IMG/VR virus record: IMGVR_UViG_3300031951_001065
Span: 1 to 26,128 of that record
Direction: 5' to 3' (one strand)
Length of the DNA stretch: 26,128 bases
DNA from: a virus
The position numbers and the translations under genes were made by a program. The notes beneath the pieces were generated by a model. That model was not told where the DNA came from. It worked only from the letters and a program-made list of their open reading frames with translations, and ran no database searches. Shown here in pieces: positions 15,187 to 22,127 of this stretch (position 1 is the stretch's first letter; every line of letters starts with the position of its first letter).

Positions 15187-15199
15187 ACTTGTATAGTAA
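15158..15199 (+). repeat. 42-base promoter repeat, unit 1
   Basis: These 42 bases are identical to 15389-15430. They cover the whole promoter and the first transcribed bases (ACTTGTATAGTAA). Confidence 0.95.
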
Positions 15200-15216
15200 T
15201 TAAAAAGGAGCCAGAG

Positions 15217-15399
15217 ATGCAGATAGCCACAGCGATTGCCCAACTCAACAAAGAACAAGAGTTTTTGGGCATGGGATTTTTAGAACTCTTGCAAGACATT
15301 CAGCAGAATGGTGCAATGGTCTACAGCGAAAAAACCATGGCAGCTTTCAGGGTATTCATGGTGCAGGGTAGCAAGTTGTTTGCCCCGGTTGACCAATAA
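15217..15399 (+). CDS. Small protein of unknown function (60 aa)
   Basis: A 60-residue, probably helical protein (IATAIAQLNKEQEFLGMGFLELLQDI) with a hydrophobic C-terminal half. AAGGAG lies seven bases before its ATG. Its last codons (Val-Asp-Gln-stop) are encoded by the -35 region of the next promoter, so the gene end and promoter are superposed. No known domain; no signal peptide. Confidence 0.8.
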   Translation: MQIATAIAQLNKEQEFLGMGFLELLQDIQQNGAMVYSEKTMAAFRVFMVQGSKLFAPVDQ

Positions 15400-15417
15400 T
15401 TCCCAAACTGCTATAAT
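15389..15417 (+). promoter_or_regulatory. Repeated sigma70 promoter, copy 3
   Basis: TTGACC (15389-15394), a 17-base spacer and TATAAT (15412-15417). The -35 and the first spacer bases overlap the stop codon of the preceding ORF (TAA at 15397-15399). Confidence 0.85.
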
Positions 15418-15430
15418 ACTTGTATAGTAA
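15389..15430 (+). repeat. 42-base promoter repeat, unit 2
   Basis: Identical over 42 bases to 15158-15199; the copies diverge upstream and just before the Shine-Dalgarno sequence. Confidence 0.95.
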
Positions 15431-15445
15431 CTAAACGGAGCCACA

Positions 15446-15835
15446 ATGCAAAACTGGACTGACAAAGTCATCCATTGGAATCAACTGCCCGGAACAGAAG
15501 TCAAACGTCTGTTAGCTACCTGGGGCAAGACTCCAGCAGAGATTGCCAAGTATGACAAGAAGCATGGATTTGTCAATGCCGCACCTAAGTCGGTAGCACC
15601 AATCCCTACGGCAGTGCCTGCCAAAGCAGAAAAGCCTGCTAAGACAGTGACAGCCAAACCAGCCGCTCGTCAAAAGCATACAGGTGCAGACGGTGAGATC
15701 AAGTTTGTAGCACACAGACATCTCTATGTGGGGTTCATGGGCGGCAAGGTTGTGGTAACCAAACGCACCGTAGATGCCTGCCGTGTGGTGTTGCTCGAAC
15801 AGTTTGGAATTGAAGGTGTCAAGGTTGACGCTTAA
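15446..15835 (+). CDS. Small protein with Ala/Pro/Lys linker (129 aa)
   Basis: A 129-residue protein in three parts: an N-terminal helical segment (residues 1-45, with TWGKTPAEIAKYDKKHGFVN), an Ala/Pro/Lys-rich linker (about 46-80, with repeats like VPAKAEKPAKTVTAKPA), and a compact basic C-terminal part (FVAHRHLYVGFMGGKVVVTKR). The layout suggests two small domains joined by a flexible tether, possibly DNA- or RNA-binding given the charge; no family is recognised. CGGAG precedes ATG 15446. The next promoter's -35 overlaps its stop. Confidence 0.82.
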   Translation: MQNWTDKVIHWNQLPGTEVKRLLATWGKTPAEIAKYDKKHGFVNAAPKSVAPIPTAVPAKAEKPAKTVTAKPAARQKHTGADGEIKFVAHRHLYVGFMGGKVVVTKRTVDACRVVLLEQFGIEGVKVDA

Positions 15836-15853
15836 TTCGACTTCTGCTATAAT
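15825..15853 (+). promoter_or_regulatory. Sigma70 promoter, diverged copy 4
   Basis: TTGACG (15825-15830), a 17-base spacer and TATAAT (15848-15853) drive the AAA+ gene. The spacer keeps the TAATTC core and the TGC before the -10. The -35 encodes the last sense codons of the preceding gene. AAGGAG follows before ATG 15884. Confidence 0.82.
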
Positions 15854-15883
15854 TTAATTTTAACGCACAACAAGGAGCCAACC

Positions 15884-16906
15884 ATGAGTGCCATTCGTAT
15901 CATTAAGGGTGAGTATCGTAACAAGCCCGTCCGCAATATTGCTTTTACTTTAGTGTCAGGCTATGCCTCTGGCGCCAAAGGCAATTATGTTACTGTCAAG
16001 AATGATGGTAACTTTCCCAACTGCCCTGACACCGTGCGTGTCAAGGTAGATTCCATCCAAGATTTTGAATATGTAACAGGAGATGCCGTGCAAGACAATA
16101 CAGTACATTTTGAGAAGCCCACAGTAGTCGAGACAGATGACGAGGCTATGGATCGTATCCGTGAGCGTTTTGACATCCTACACGAGATGACAAAGGCCAC
16201 TGTATCTGGTGATATCCGTGCTATGATTGTGAGCGGCCCTCCAGGTGTAGGCAAGAGCTACGGCGTCGAGACAGAGATTGAGAAAGCCTGCTTGTTTGAC
16301 AAGTTGGCAGGCAAGCGACTCCGTGCAGAGGTAGTTAAAGGCAGTGCCACTCCTATTGGACTGTACCAAACTCTGTACAAATACAGTGACGCCAACAGTG
16401 TTGTAGTATTTGATGACTGTGACAGCATCTTGTTAGATGACGTTGCTCTTAACTTGCTCAAGGGTGCCTTGGACTCAGGCAAGAAGCGTGTTATCTCCTG
16501 GTTGTCAGAATCCAGTGCCTTGCGCCGTGAAGGTATCCCAGACCGTTTTGAGTTTAAAGGTAGCGTTATCTTTATTACAAACTTAAAGTTTGACAAAATG
16601 AAAAGCCAAAAGTTGCGTGACCACTTGGACGCCCTCCAAAGTCGTTGCCACTACTTGGACTTGACATTGGACACCATGCGTGACAAGTTGTTGCGTATCA
16701 AACAGATTGCCAAAGATGGCGTGTTGTTTGCAGACTATGACTTAAATGAGTATGCACAAGATGACATTATTGACTTTATGCATGCCAACAAAGATCGTTT
16801 GCGTGAGGTATCCTTGCGCATGGCGCTCAAGATTGCAGACTTGCGCAAGAGCTTCCCTAACAACTGGAAGCGCATGTCAGAGACCACTTGCATGAAGAGT
16901 GCCTAA
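15884..16906 (+). CDS. AAA+ ATPase of unknown role
   Basis: A 340-residue protein. The N-terminal ~85 residues look like a small beta-rich domain. An AAA+ module follows: Walker A GPPGVGKS (118-125), Walker B VVVFDDCD (173-180) and sensor-1-like VIFITNLKF. Arginines around residues 228-255 could include an arginine finger. This is not gp44: the clamp-loader signatures are missing and the acidic Walker B (FDDCD) with a short lid region suggests a different phage AAA+ group. It is driven by its own promoter and stands at the end of a row of small early genes. Its partner could be a remodelled protein or DNA; I cannot say which. Confidence 0.88.
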   Translation: MSAIRIIKGEYRNKPVRNIAFTLVSGYASGAKGNYVTVKNDGNFPNCPDTVRVKVDSIQDFEYVTGDAVQDNTVHFEKPTVVETDDEAMDRIRERFDILHEMTKATVSGDIRAMIVSGPPGVGKSYGVETEIEKACLFDKLAGKRLRAEVVKGSATPIGLYQTLYKYSDANSVVVFDDCDSILLDDVALNLLKGALDSGKKRVISWLSESSALRREGIPDRFEFKGSVIFITNLKFDKMKSQKLRDHLDALQSRCHYLDLTLDTMRDKLLRIKQIAKDGVLFADYDLNEYAQDDIIDFMHANKDRLREVSLRMALKIADLRKSFPNNWKRMSETTCMKSA

Positions 16907-16907
16907 C

Positions 16908-16997
16908 ATGGCTTGGGTGGGTGTCATACTGTTAATCCTAGTAGGGCACCCACTGCTGGCAGTCTTATTAGCCTTTTTAATTTTAGTTTTTGGATAA
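16908..16997 (+). CDS. Tiny single-span membrane protein (29 aa)
   Basis: The sequence from ATG 16908 to TAA 16995-16997 encodes MAWVGVILLILVGHPLLAVL followed by LAFLILVFG, which is almost wholly hydrophobic and could span the inner membrane once. It starts one base after the stop of the AAA+ gene, as in a coupled operon. Hydrophobic short ORFs arise by chance, but position and lack of charge inside make it a fair candidate for a small phage membrane protein. Confidence 0.5.
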   Translation: MAWVGVILLILVGHPLLAVLLAFLILVFG

Positions 16998-17009
16998 CTG
17001 GAGTGCCAA

Positions 17010-17111
17010 ATGTACAAGATTTATGATGGTGATTTGTTTCTGTTTGCTGTGGACACCCAGTATGAGGCAGACGAACAACGAGAACAAGGTTTTCGCGTGG
17101 TAGTTGGTTAG
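17010..17111 (+). CDS. Tiny soluble protein (33 aa)
   Basis: The frame from ATG 17010 to TAG 17109-17111 encodes MYKIYDGDLFLFAVDTQYEA then DEQREQGFRVVVG. A TGGAG Shine-Dalgarno (16999-17003) sits seven bases upstream, and the protein ends just before a strong terminator. Its size and lack of any known domain leave function open. Confidence 0.55.
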   Translation: MYKIYDGDLFLFAVDTQYEADEQREQGFRVVVG

Positions 17112-17165
17112 TTCATTTTGTTTCCTTTTTTCCTGGGAGTAGGTTGGCTCCGGCCCAGGCTTTAT

Positions 17166-17199
17166 GACAGACACCCTTAAAAAAGGTGTCTGTCTTTTT
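17166..17199 (+). terminator. Strong rho-independent terminator
   Basis: A perfect 10-bp stem (GACAGACACC at 17166-17175 with GGTGTCTGTC at 17185-17194), a 9-base loop and a TTTTT run (17195-17199). It closes the early unit that begins at 14855. The T-run overlaps the -35 of the next promoter. Confidence 0.92.
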
Positions 17200-17226
17200 G
17201 ACTTTTGCTTGCAATAAGTATATACT
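17198..17226 (+). promoter_or_regulatory. Sigma70 promoter of uvsW, leaderless
   Basis: TTGACT (17198-17203), a 17-base spacer and TATACT (17221-17226). Six bases follow the -10, then ATG 17233, so predicted +1 is the A of the start codon. Its -35 shares bases with the preceding terminator. No Shine-Dalgarno sequence is present. Confidence 0.75.
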
Positions 17227-17232
17227 GTTAAC

Positions 17233-18693
17233 ATGAAACAATGCACAATACAAATACGTGATGAGGTCAATATCAAGCTAGAGGGTCTTGACCTAGATGT
17301 GCGTAAGAAACTGGTCAGTACTTTTAAGTACGAGAATCCGGCAGCAAGGTATTTGCCTGCTGTGAGACTGGGACGGTGGGATGGTAAGATTGCCTACTTC
17401 CAACTTGGTGGTAGCACTTATACCAATCTGTTGCCAGAGATTATTCCTATCTTGGAACAGTACAACTACGACATTGAACTAGATGACCAACGTGAATACT
17501 CAACCACATTTGAGTTTGCTGAGATGCGAGAGGATACGTTTGCTGACACAATGTGGCCCAAAGGACATCCACAAGAAGGAGAACCCATTGTGTTGCGAGA
17601 CTACCAAGTAGAGATCATCAACAACTATCTGCAGAACCCGCAGTGCATACAAGAAGTGGCCACAGGCGCAGGCAAGACTATCATGACAGCGGCCTTGAGT
17701 TGGAACGTACAACCCTATGGTAGGTCAATTGTTATTGTGCCCAACAAGAGCTTGGTAACACAAACAGAAAAGGACTATGTTAACTTGGGCCTGGATGTGG
17801 GTGTGTACTTTGGTGATCGTAAAGACTACGGCAAGACACATACCATTTGCACTTGGCAAAGTCTAAACAACTTGCTCAAAGACTCCAAAGACGGCACAGC
17901 AAAATTCACTATACAGGACTTCATGGAAAATGTGGTATGTGTTATTGTAGACGAAGTACACATGGCCAAAGCAGACGCACTCAAAACTCTGCTGACAGGC
18001 ATCATGGCTAGAGTGCCAATTCGGTGGGGATTGACAGGAACAATACCCAAAGAGAAGTTTGAAAGTCAAGCCTTGTTGGTTGGACTAGGTCCTGTTGTTA
18101 GTAAACTGTCAGCAAGTGAACTACAAGATCGAGGTGTGCTAGCACAGTGCCACGTTAATATTGTGCAGTTGGTAGATCACGTGGAGTATTCCAACTATCA
18201 AAGCGAGCTTAAATACTTGCTTGAGGAATCGGGTAGATTGGATACCATGGCGGACCTTGTGCGCCGTGTAAACGAAACAGGCAACACACTTGTGTTAGTA
18301 GACAGAACAGAATGCGGTAGACAACTAGTAGAACGACTAGGTGATGGTGCTGTGTTTGTGTCCGGAGCAACAAAAGCAAAAGCGAGACAAGACGAATATG
18401 ATGAAGTGGCTGACGCAACAGGTAAAATCATTGTGGCAACTTATGGTGTGGCTGCTGTTGGTATTAACATTCCCCGTATTTTTAATCTGGTACTCATTGA
18501 GCCTGGTAAGAGCTTTGTTAGAGTTATTCAGTCGATTGGTCGTGGCATACGTAAAGCGGAAGATAAAGACCATGTTCAGATCTGGGACATAACATCAACC
18601 TGCAAGTTTGCCAAACGACATTTAACCAAGCGCAAACAGTTTTACAAAGAAGCCAACTATCCTTTTTCAGCAGAGAAATTAGAATGGAAATAA
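17233..18693 (+). CDS. uvsW: UvsW DNA/RNA-DNA helicase
   Basis: A 486-residue superfamily 2 helicase of the UvsW type, which unwinds R-loops and branched recombination intermediates and helps switch from origin- to recombination-dependent replication in T4-like phages. The N-terminal ~110 residues match the UvsW substrate-binding part (RLGRWDGKIAYFQLGG). Then follow the Q-motif-like LRDYQ (121-125), Walker A ATGAGKT (143-149), DEVH (240-243), LTGT (267-270) and the motif VI QSIGRGIR (433-440). All helicase motifs are intact. The only start with sense is ATG 17233, which is also the predicted transcription start. Its 3' end overlaps the next gene by 10 bases. Confidence 0.93.
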   Translation: MKQCTIQIRDEVNIKLEGLDLDVRKKLVSTFKYENPAARYLPAVRLGRWDGKIAYFQLGGSTYTNLLPEIIPILEQYNYDIELDDQREYSTTFEFAEMREDTFADTMWPKGHPQEGEPIVLRDYQVEIINNYLQNPQCIQEVATGAGKTIMTAALSWNVQPYGRSIVIVPNKSLVTQTEKDYVNLGLDVGVYFGDRKDYGKTHTICTWQSLNNLLKDSKDGTAKFTIQDFMENVVCVIVDEVHMAKADALKTLLTGIMARVPIRWGLTGTIPKEKFESQALLVGLGPVVSKLSASELQDRGVLAQCHVNIVQLVDHVEYSNYQSELKYLLEESGRLDTMADLVRRVNETGNTLVLVDRTECGRQLVERLGDGAVFVSGATKAKARQDEYDEVADATGKIIVATYGVAAVGINIPRIFNLVLIEPGKSFVRVIQSIGRGIRKAEDKDHVQIWDITSTCKFAKRHLTKRKQFYKEANYPFSAEKLEWK

Positions 18694-19421
18694 AAACATT
18701 ATACACTTGTGGCTGCAGTTTTATGTCTATGGGTTTAGTACATCGCGGTGTAACTAGTTTTTTAGATTTATATGCAAAAGAAAAAAATTTTAATCATGTT
18801 AGTTTGGGTAGATCTGGGGCAACAAATTTTTTAATTAGACTACAAATAGAAGAAGCTATTAGTCAAGACGCCGACTATGTTATCATTGGGGCCACTAGCT
18901 CAGACAGAATAGATTTCCCTCTATTAGACAAAGAAGATCAGCTTGGCAATCATGTTACCATACATGATGTTGAATATCGAGGATACAATAGTTTTAGTGA
19001 AAATAATGTATCTTATAACGATACAAAGATGATTAGCGATAGTATTAGTAATTTTACCTATGAAAAAAATTATAAATTGATTCATAATAATCAGGGTCGA
19101 CGAGAGATTACTCCAGAGATGATTACTGCTATGCATCATTATTTGGCATACCTACACAGTAATAAAATACAAATAACAAAAGATTATTTTATGATTAGTG
19201 ATGGACTACGTAAGTTACAAGCACTAAACAAACCTTTTATTTTTATAGACGGGCCATTGCGCCACGGAGATTGGACATTTCTTGGAGATAAACATTGGAA
19301 AGGTCTGCAACCGTGGGATATGCCTTATGGGTTTAGTGACGCTACAATTACTCATAATCCACAAATAGCGCACAATGATTTCCTGCAAACTTTATTAGAT
19401 TTAACACCTGATTGGAAATAA
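18684..19421 (+). CDS. SGNH-hydrolase-like protein, member 1
   Basis: A 245-residue protein with candidate SGNH blocks: TCGCSFM (nucleophile Ser in block I), LGRSGATNF (block II Gly and block III-like Asn), VIIGATSSDR, and IAHNDF near the C-terminus with a possible catalytic His. Related proteins act as esterases or O-acyl hydrolases, including on polysaccharides. The second such gene lies at 20330. It is clearly more AT-rich than its neighbours, with many AAT, TTA and ATT codons, hinting at separate acquisition. The start overlaps uvsW. Activity is unproven because the final Asp-x-x-His is not clear. Confidence 0.6.
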   Translation: MEIKTLYTCGCSFMSMGLVHRGVTSFLDLYAKEKNFNHVSLGRSGATNFLIRLQIEEAISQDADYVIIGATSSDRIDFPLLDKEDQLGNHVTIHDVEYRGYNSFSENNVSYNDTKMISDSISNFTYEKNYKLIHNNQGRREITPEMITAMHHYLAYLHSNKIQITKDYFMISDGLRKLQALNKPFIFIDGPLRHGDWTFLGDKHWKGLQPWDMPYGFSDATITHNPQIAHNDFLQTLLDLTPDWK

Positions 19422-19449
19422 AGCGGTCGCATTACTTACAACAATCCTA

Positions 19450-19455
19450 TATAAT
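19450..19455 (+). promoter_or_regulatory. -10 box for the gene at 19462, leaderless spacing
   Basis: A perfect TATAAT is followed by six bases and then ATG 19462, the same geometry as uvsW, the gp62-like gene and primase. No good -35 lies 17 bases upstream (TCGCAT), so the promoter may be weak or activator-dependent. Confidence 0.5.
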
Positions 19456-19461
19456 AACAAA

Positions 19462-19962
19462 ATGAGAATACTAACACTAGACAATCAACACTACGACCTT
19501 GACCATTTGCCTGAAGAGGTAGATGACATGAGGTTTGCTATCTTAGACAACTCTAATCCAGCAGATCCTGACTATCACTTTATTCCGTTAATTTTTCTTG
19601 AGAGTTTCAACTCACCAGCATTGGTGTTGCGCATAGGCGACAACACAATCAAGATGCCCATGGACTGGCAAGTGTTAATTGGTGAACCAGAGATTGGTGA
19701 TCTAGAAGTTCTACCACTAACCAGCATCAATGATCGAGGATTCAAAGTATTCCAATTCAATCCTCTTACCAGCTTCAGACCCAGCTTTCCTGACATTGAG
19801 ATCCTGGATGTGTATCATGAAGTATCATGGTATGCCCCTAAACTCAAAAATGGACAGATGCTAGCAGTGCCTATTACTGATGGTGATGAGCCTGAATGTG
19901 TGTATTTTGTCAAAGACATTAGTCGCAACTGCGAGATTGTGGATTACAACAAGGCTTGGTAA
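19462..19962 (+). CDS. Conserved-looking phage protein of unknown function (166 aa)
   Basis: A 166-residue mostly beta-rich protein with acidic segments. The middle (LEVLPLTSINDRGFKVFQFN, then PLTSFRPSF) and the end (WYAPKLKNGQMLAVPI) look like well-folded, conserved sequence, and I recall similar proteins in cyanophage-type genomes. No enzyme motif is visible. It has its own -10 box. The next ORF begins at its stop (TAATG), so the two are coupled. Confidence 0.82.
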   Translation: MRILTLDNQHYDLDHLPEEVDDMRFAILDNSNPADPDYHFIPLIFLESFNSPALVLRIGDNTIKMPMDWQVLIGEPEIGDLEVLPLTSINDRGFKVFQFNPLTSFRPSFPDIEILDVYHEVSWYAPKLKNGQMLAVPITDGDEPECVYFVKDISRNCEIVDYNKAW

Positions 19963-20108
19963 TGACCTACACTGAACCCGAAGTATTTGAAATAATTAAT
20001 CGATTGAGTCGAATCTATCTGGAAAGCTATCCAGATGATCGAGAAGGCCTAGAGCGATTCCTACGTTGGGCACATAATCAATACGGCTACAAGTATGGGC
20101 AGTCTTGA
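19962..20108 (+). CDS. Small protein of unknown function (48 aa)
   Basis: From ATG 19962 (overlapping the preceding stop as TAATG) to TGA 20106-20108 the frame encodes MTYTEPEVFEIINRLSRIYL then ESYPDDREGLERFLRWAHNQ and YGYKYGQS. It looks helical and amphipathic. It overlaps the next gene by 14 bases. The tight coupling on both sides supports a real gene. Confidence 0.6.
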   Translation: MTYTEPEVFEIINRLSRIYLESYPDDREGLERFLRWAHNQYGYKYGQS

Positions 20109-20337
20109 TCCAGGTGTTACTTACATATATGAACGAGTAGACAATCGTATCTATGCTCGAGAAATAGGCAAAACCAATCGACACTTGGTGGGCTGGACTG
20201 ATCACGACAGCATTGCCATGAGAGAATATCGTAGCAAAATAAACCATGTGTTGACCATGTGCGAAACAGATCCAGCCATGAAGGAGTTGCTGGATCAGTT
20301 GTTTATGTTGTATAATTTAAAAAAACTCAATGAGTAA
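20095..20337 (+). CDS. Small protein of unknown function (80 aa)
   Basis: An 80-residue protein beginning MGSLDPGVTYIYERVDNRIY, a motif I associate with small conserved T4-like phage proteins, followed by YAREIG and a helical C-terminus (MKELLDQLFMLYNLKKL). It overlaps the gene before (14 bases) and the one after (8 bases). Soluble, without a known domain. Confidence 0.75.
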   Translation: MGSLDPGVTYIYERVDNRIYAREIGKTNRHLVGWTDHDSIAMREYRSKINHVLTMCETDPAMKELLDQLFMLYNLKKLNE

Positions 20338-20983
20338 CATAAAGTTAGCCATTTGTGGCGACAGCTATATGACTACTGATCAAACTGGCATTCATTGGAC
20401 TGACCAATTGCCACCTGACCTACATAAAAAAATATTAGCAGTAGGTGCATGTTCAAATGTTTTGATTGCAAATCAAGTACGTTATGCAGTAGCACTTGGG
20501 TACAATCATGTGGTTGTGAGTTTTACTAGAAATTCTAGATTTGAATTTGATCGAGACTCTGCACATTCGGTGGTAGTTACTCCGGATCTAACTTTAAATG
20601 AGCACTATGCCAAACGGTGGAAACATTCGATAATGCCTGATGCATATCCTGTGGAAAAAAAATTTGTAGATCATTATTATGGGTTGGTAGCAACAGATTT
20701 TTTAGCACTACAGTCATATCATGTTGTGCTGTCTACTTTGAATTTTTTAAAAGCAAACAACATAACATTTGCTTACACACTTGGCGGTACTGAATTGCCA
20801 GAACATGTGTTCAAAAATATGAGCATACCAAACGAGTTAGAGCAATACCTTGCAAACAAGATATCCGCAAATCTTTGGGATTACCCCAATCCCACATTAC
20901 ACGGCTATCACGTGTATGATTGTGATTGGCAAGATAAGTTCAAGCAAGCGGTAGGAGAAACACTGGGTATTGACTTTTGTTAA
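20330..20983 (+). CDS. SGNH-hydrolase-like protein, member 2
   Basis: A 217-residue protein with the block I motif ICGDSYM (GDS with candidate nucleophile Ser), AVGACSNVLIANQ (block II), and VVVSFTRNSRFEF in the position of block III. A C-terminal HGYHVYDCDWQDKF could carry the catalytic His. It differs from the gene at 18684 but shares the layout. Possible roles are deacylation of host surface glycans or of the phage's own glycan; both are inference. It overlaps the preceding gene by 8 bases. Confidence 0.6.
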   Translation: MSNIKLAICGDSYMTTDQTGIHWTDQLPPDLHKKILAVGACSNVLIANQVRYAVALGYNHVVVSFTRNSRFEFDRDSAHSVVVTPDLTLNEHYAKRWKHSIMPDAYPVEKKFVDHYYGLVATDFLALQSYHVVLSTLNFLKANNITFAYTLGGTELPEHVFKNMSIPNELEQYLANKISANLWDYPNPTLHGYHVYDCDWQDKFKQAVGETLGIDFC

Positions 20984-20997
20984 CATAGTGTTATAAT
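20970..20997 (+). promoter_or_regulatory. Sigma70 promoter of the gp62-like gene, leaderless
   Basis: TTGACT (20970-20975), a 16-base spacer and a perfect TATAAT (20992-20997), then six bases to ATG 21004. Predicted +1 is the start codon. The -35 lies within the last codons of the preceding gene. Confidence 0.75.
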
Positions 20998-21003
20998 AGT
21001 AAT

Positions 21004-21456
21004 ATGACTGATAAACTAAGCATTGCTAACGAGATGAAAATGTTTGACCACAAGGTCAGAGACTTCTATGACGAGTTGTCAGAAGACGAGCGCAAGAAGT
21101 TTGCTCCATTCCTTATGATACGATGGGGATCGGCAGTAGAAGGTTCGAGAGATCTACAGGAGTTCTATGTTATTTCTACAAATGAACGTTTAAACAAAAA
21201 CTTCTTTAACATTAACTCAACTCGACATCGTAAACTGCAATGGCTCATGGCCACAACTGTGAGTCCAGGACTGGGCTCAATGAGACACAACTGGATTGCT
21301 CCCAAGAAAAAAGAAGCAGGTGTTGGTAGCATAAAAAAACAATTGGCAGAGCTGTTTCCGCACTACAAGTCAGACGAGATAGACGTCATGGCAGCAATAA
21401 CAACCAAAAAAGAACTTGATCAATACATTAGAGCACATGGCCGAGACAACAAGTAA
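21004..21456 (+). CDS. 62: gp62-like clamp-loader small subunit (putative)
   Basis: A 150-residue protein matching the pattern of short gp62 proteins from T4-like phages of aquatic bacteria: KFAPFLMIRW, then TNERLNKN, a HRKLQWLMATTV helix, HNWIAPKKK, and a C-terminal SDEIDVMAAITTKKELDQYI helix pair. In T4, gp62 works with the gp44 ATPase to load the gp45 clamp. No gp44 is seen in this window. The match is by motif memory and is moderate. It has a dedicated promoter with no leader. It overlaps the zinc-finger gene by 20 bases. Confidence 0.6.
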   Translation: MTDKLSIANEMKMFDHKVRDFYDELSEDERKKFAPFLMIRWGSAVEGSRDLQEFYVISTNERLNKNFFNINSTRHRKLQWLMATTVSPGLGSMRHNWIAPKKKEAGVGSIKKQLAELFPHYKSDEIDVMAAITTKKELDQYIRAHGRDNK

Positions 21457-22126
21457 GTTTACATGTGAGTTTTGCAAGAAAGAGTTTGCACGTGAAAGCT
21501 CTATTGCAGTACACATGTGCGAGCCCAAGCGCAGGCGCATGGAACAAAGTGAGCGTGGTGTACAATTGGGATTCCAGGCCTACATCAAGTTTTATGAAAT
21601 GGCACAAGGTAGTGCCAAACTCAAAACATTTGAGGACTTTTGTGACAGTCCTTATTATCGAGCCTTTGTAAAGTTTGGTCGTTATTGTGTAAACACACGA
21701 GCTATTAACCCTGCACAGTTTATGACCTGGTTGCTTAAGAACAACAAGAAAATTGACCATTGGTGCAGTGACAAAATCTACACAGAGTACTTGTTGTTCT
21801 ATTTGAAGGTAGAAGCTGTAGCAGATGCCTTGGCCCGTGCAGTAGAGTACAGCATTGACTGGCATGAGAAGACCGCGCATCCAGCACACGACTGTTTAAG
21901 ATATGGCAATACCAATGCGTTATGTCATGCTGTAACAACAGGACGCATCAGTCCCTGGGTAATCTACAACTCAGCGTCAGGCCAAGAGTTCTTGAACACA
22001 CTAGATACCTCACAGATCACAATGATATGGCCATACATTGATTCAGATGCATGGCAAAAGAAATTTCATGACTACTCAGCAGACCAAGAGTATGCCAAGG
22101 AAATTTTAAAACAAGCAGGATGGTAA
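21437..22126 (+). CDS. C2HC zinc-finger phage protein
   Basis: A 229-residue protein. The N-terminus is a single zinc finger, FTCEFCKKEFARESSIAVHM with ligands C10, C13, H26 and C28, followed by a basic patch (KRRRM). The rest is a conserved-looking helical domain (FQAYIKFYEMAQG, FEDFCDSPYYRAFVKFGRYC, DHWCSDKIYTEYLL). I recall this combination in T4-like phages but know no function; DNA or RNA binding is likely. ATG 21437 fits the start of the finger and lies in the end of the gp62-like gene. The final codons (ILKQAGW) are followed one base later by the next start. Confidence 0.82.
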   Translation: MAETTSKFTCEFCKKEFARESSIAVHMCEPKRRRMEQSERGVQLGFQAYIKFYEMAQGSAKLKTFEDFCDSPYYRAFVKFGRYCVNTRAINPAQFMTWLLKNNKKIDHWCSDKIYTEYLLFYLKVEAVADALARAVEYSIDWHEKTAHPAHDCLRYGNTNALCHAVTTGRISPWVIYNSASGQEFLNTLDTSQITMIWPYIDSDAWQKKFHDYSADQEYAKEILKQAGW

Positions 22127-22127
22127 C

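Noticed and set aside
16258-16596. 112-codon reverse-strand frame across the AAA+ gene
   Set aside because: Antisense of the Walker A/B region with no start signal or domain.
15884-16906. Call of clamp-loader gp44 for the AAA+ gene
   Set aside because: Walker B and sensor regions do not look like gp44, and the N-terminal domain is foreign to clamp loaders.
20287-20316. TTGCTG - 18 bases - TATAAT before the SGNH-like gene at 20330
   Set aside because: The -35 is poor, the sequence is coding, and the gene overlaps the preceding one, which already explains its translation.
21428-21889. 153-codon reverse-strand frame across the zinc-finger gene
   Set aside because: Cys- and Leu-rich low-quality translation opposite a gene with a clear zinc finger and conserved helices.
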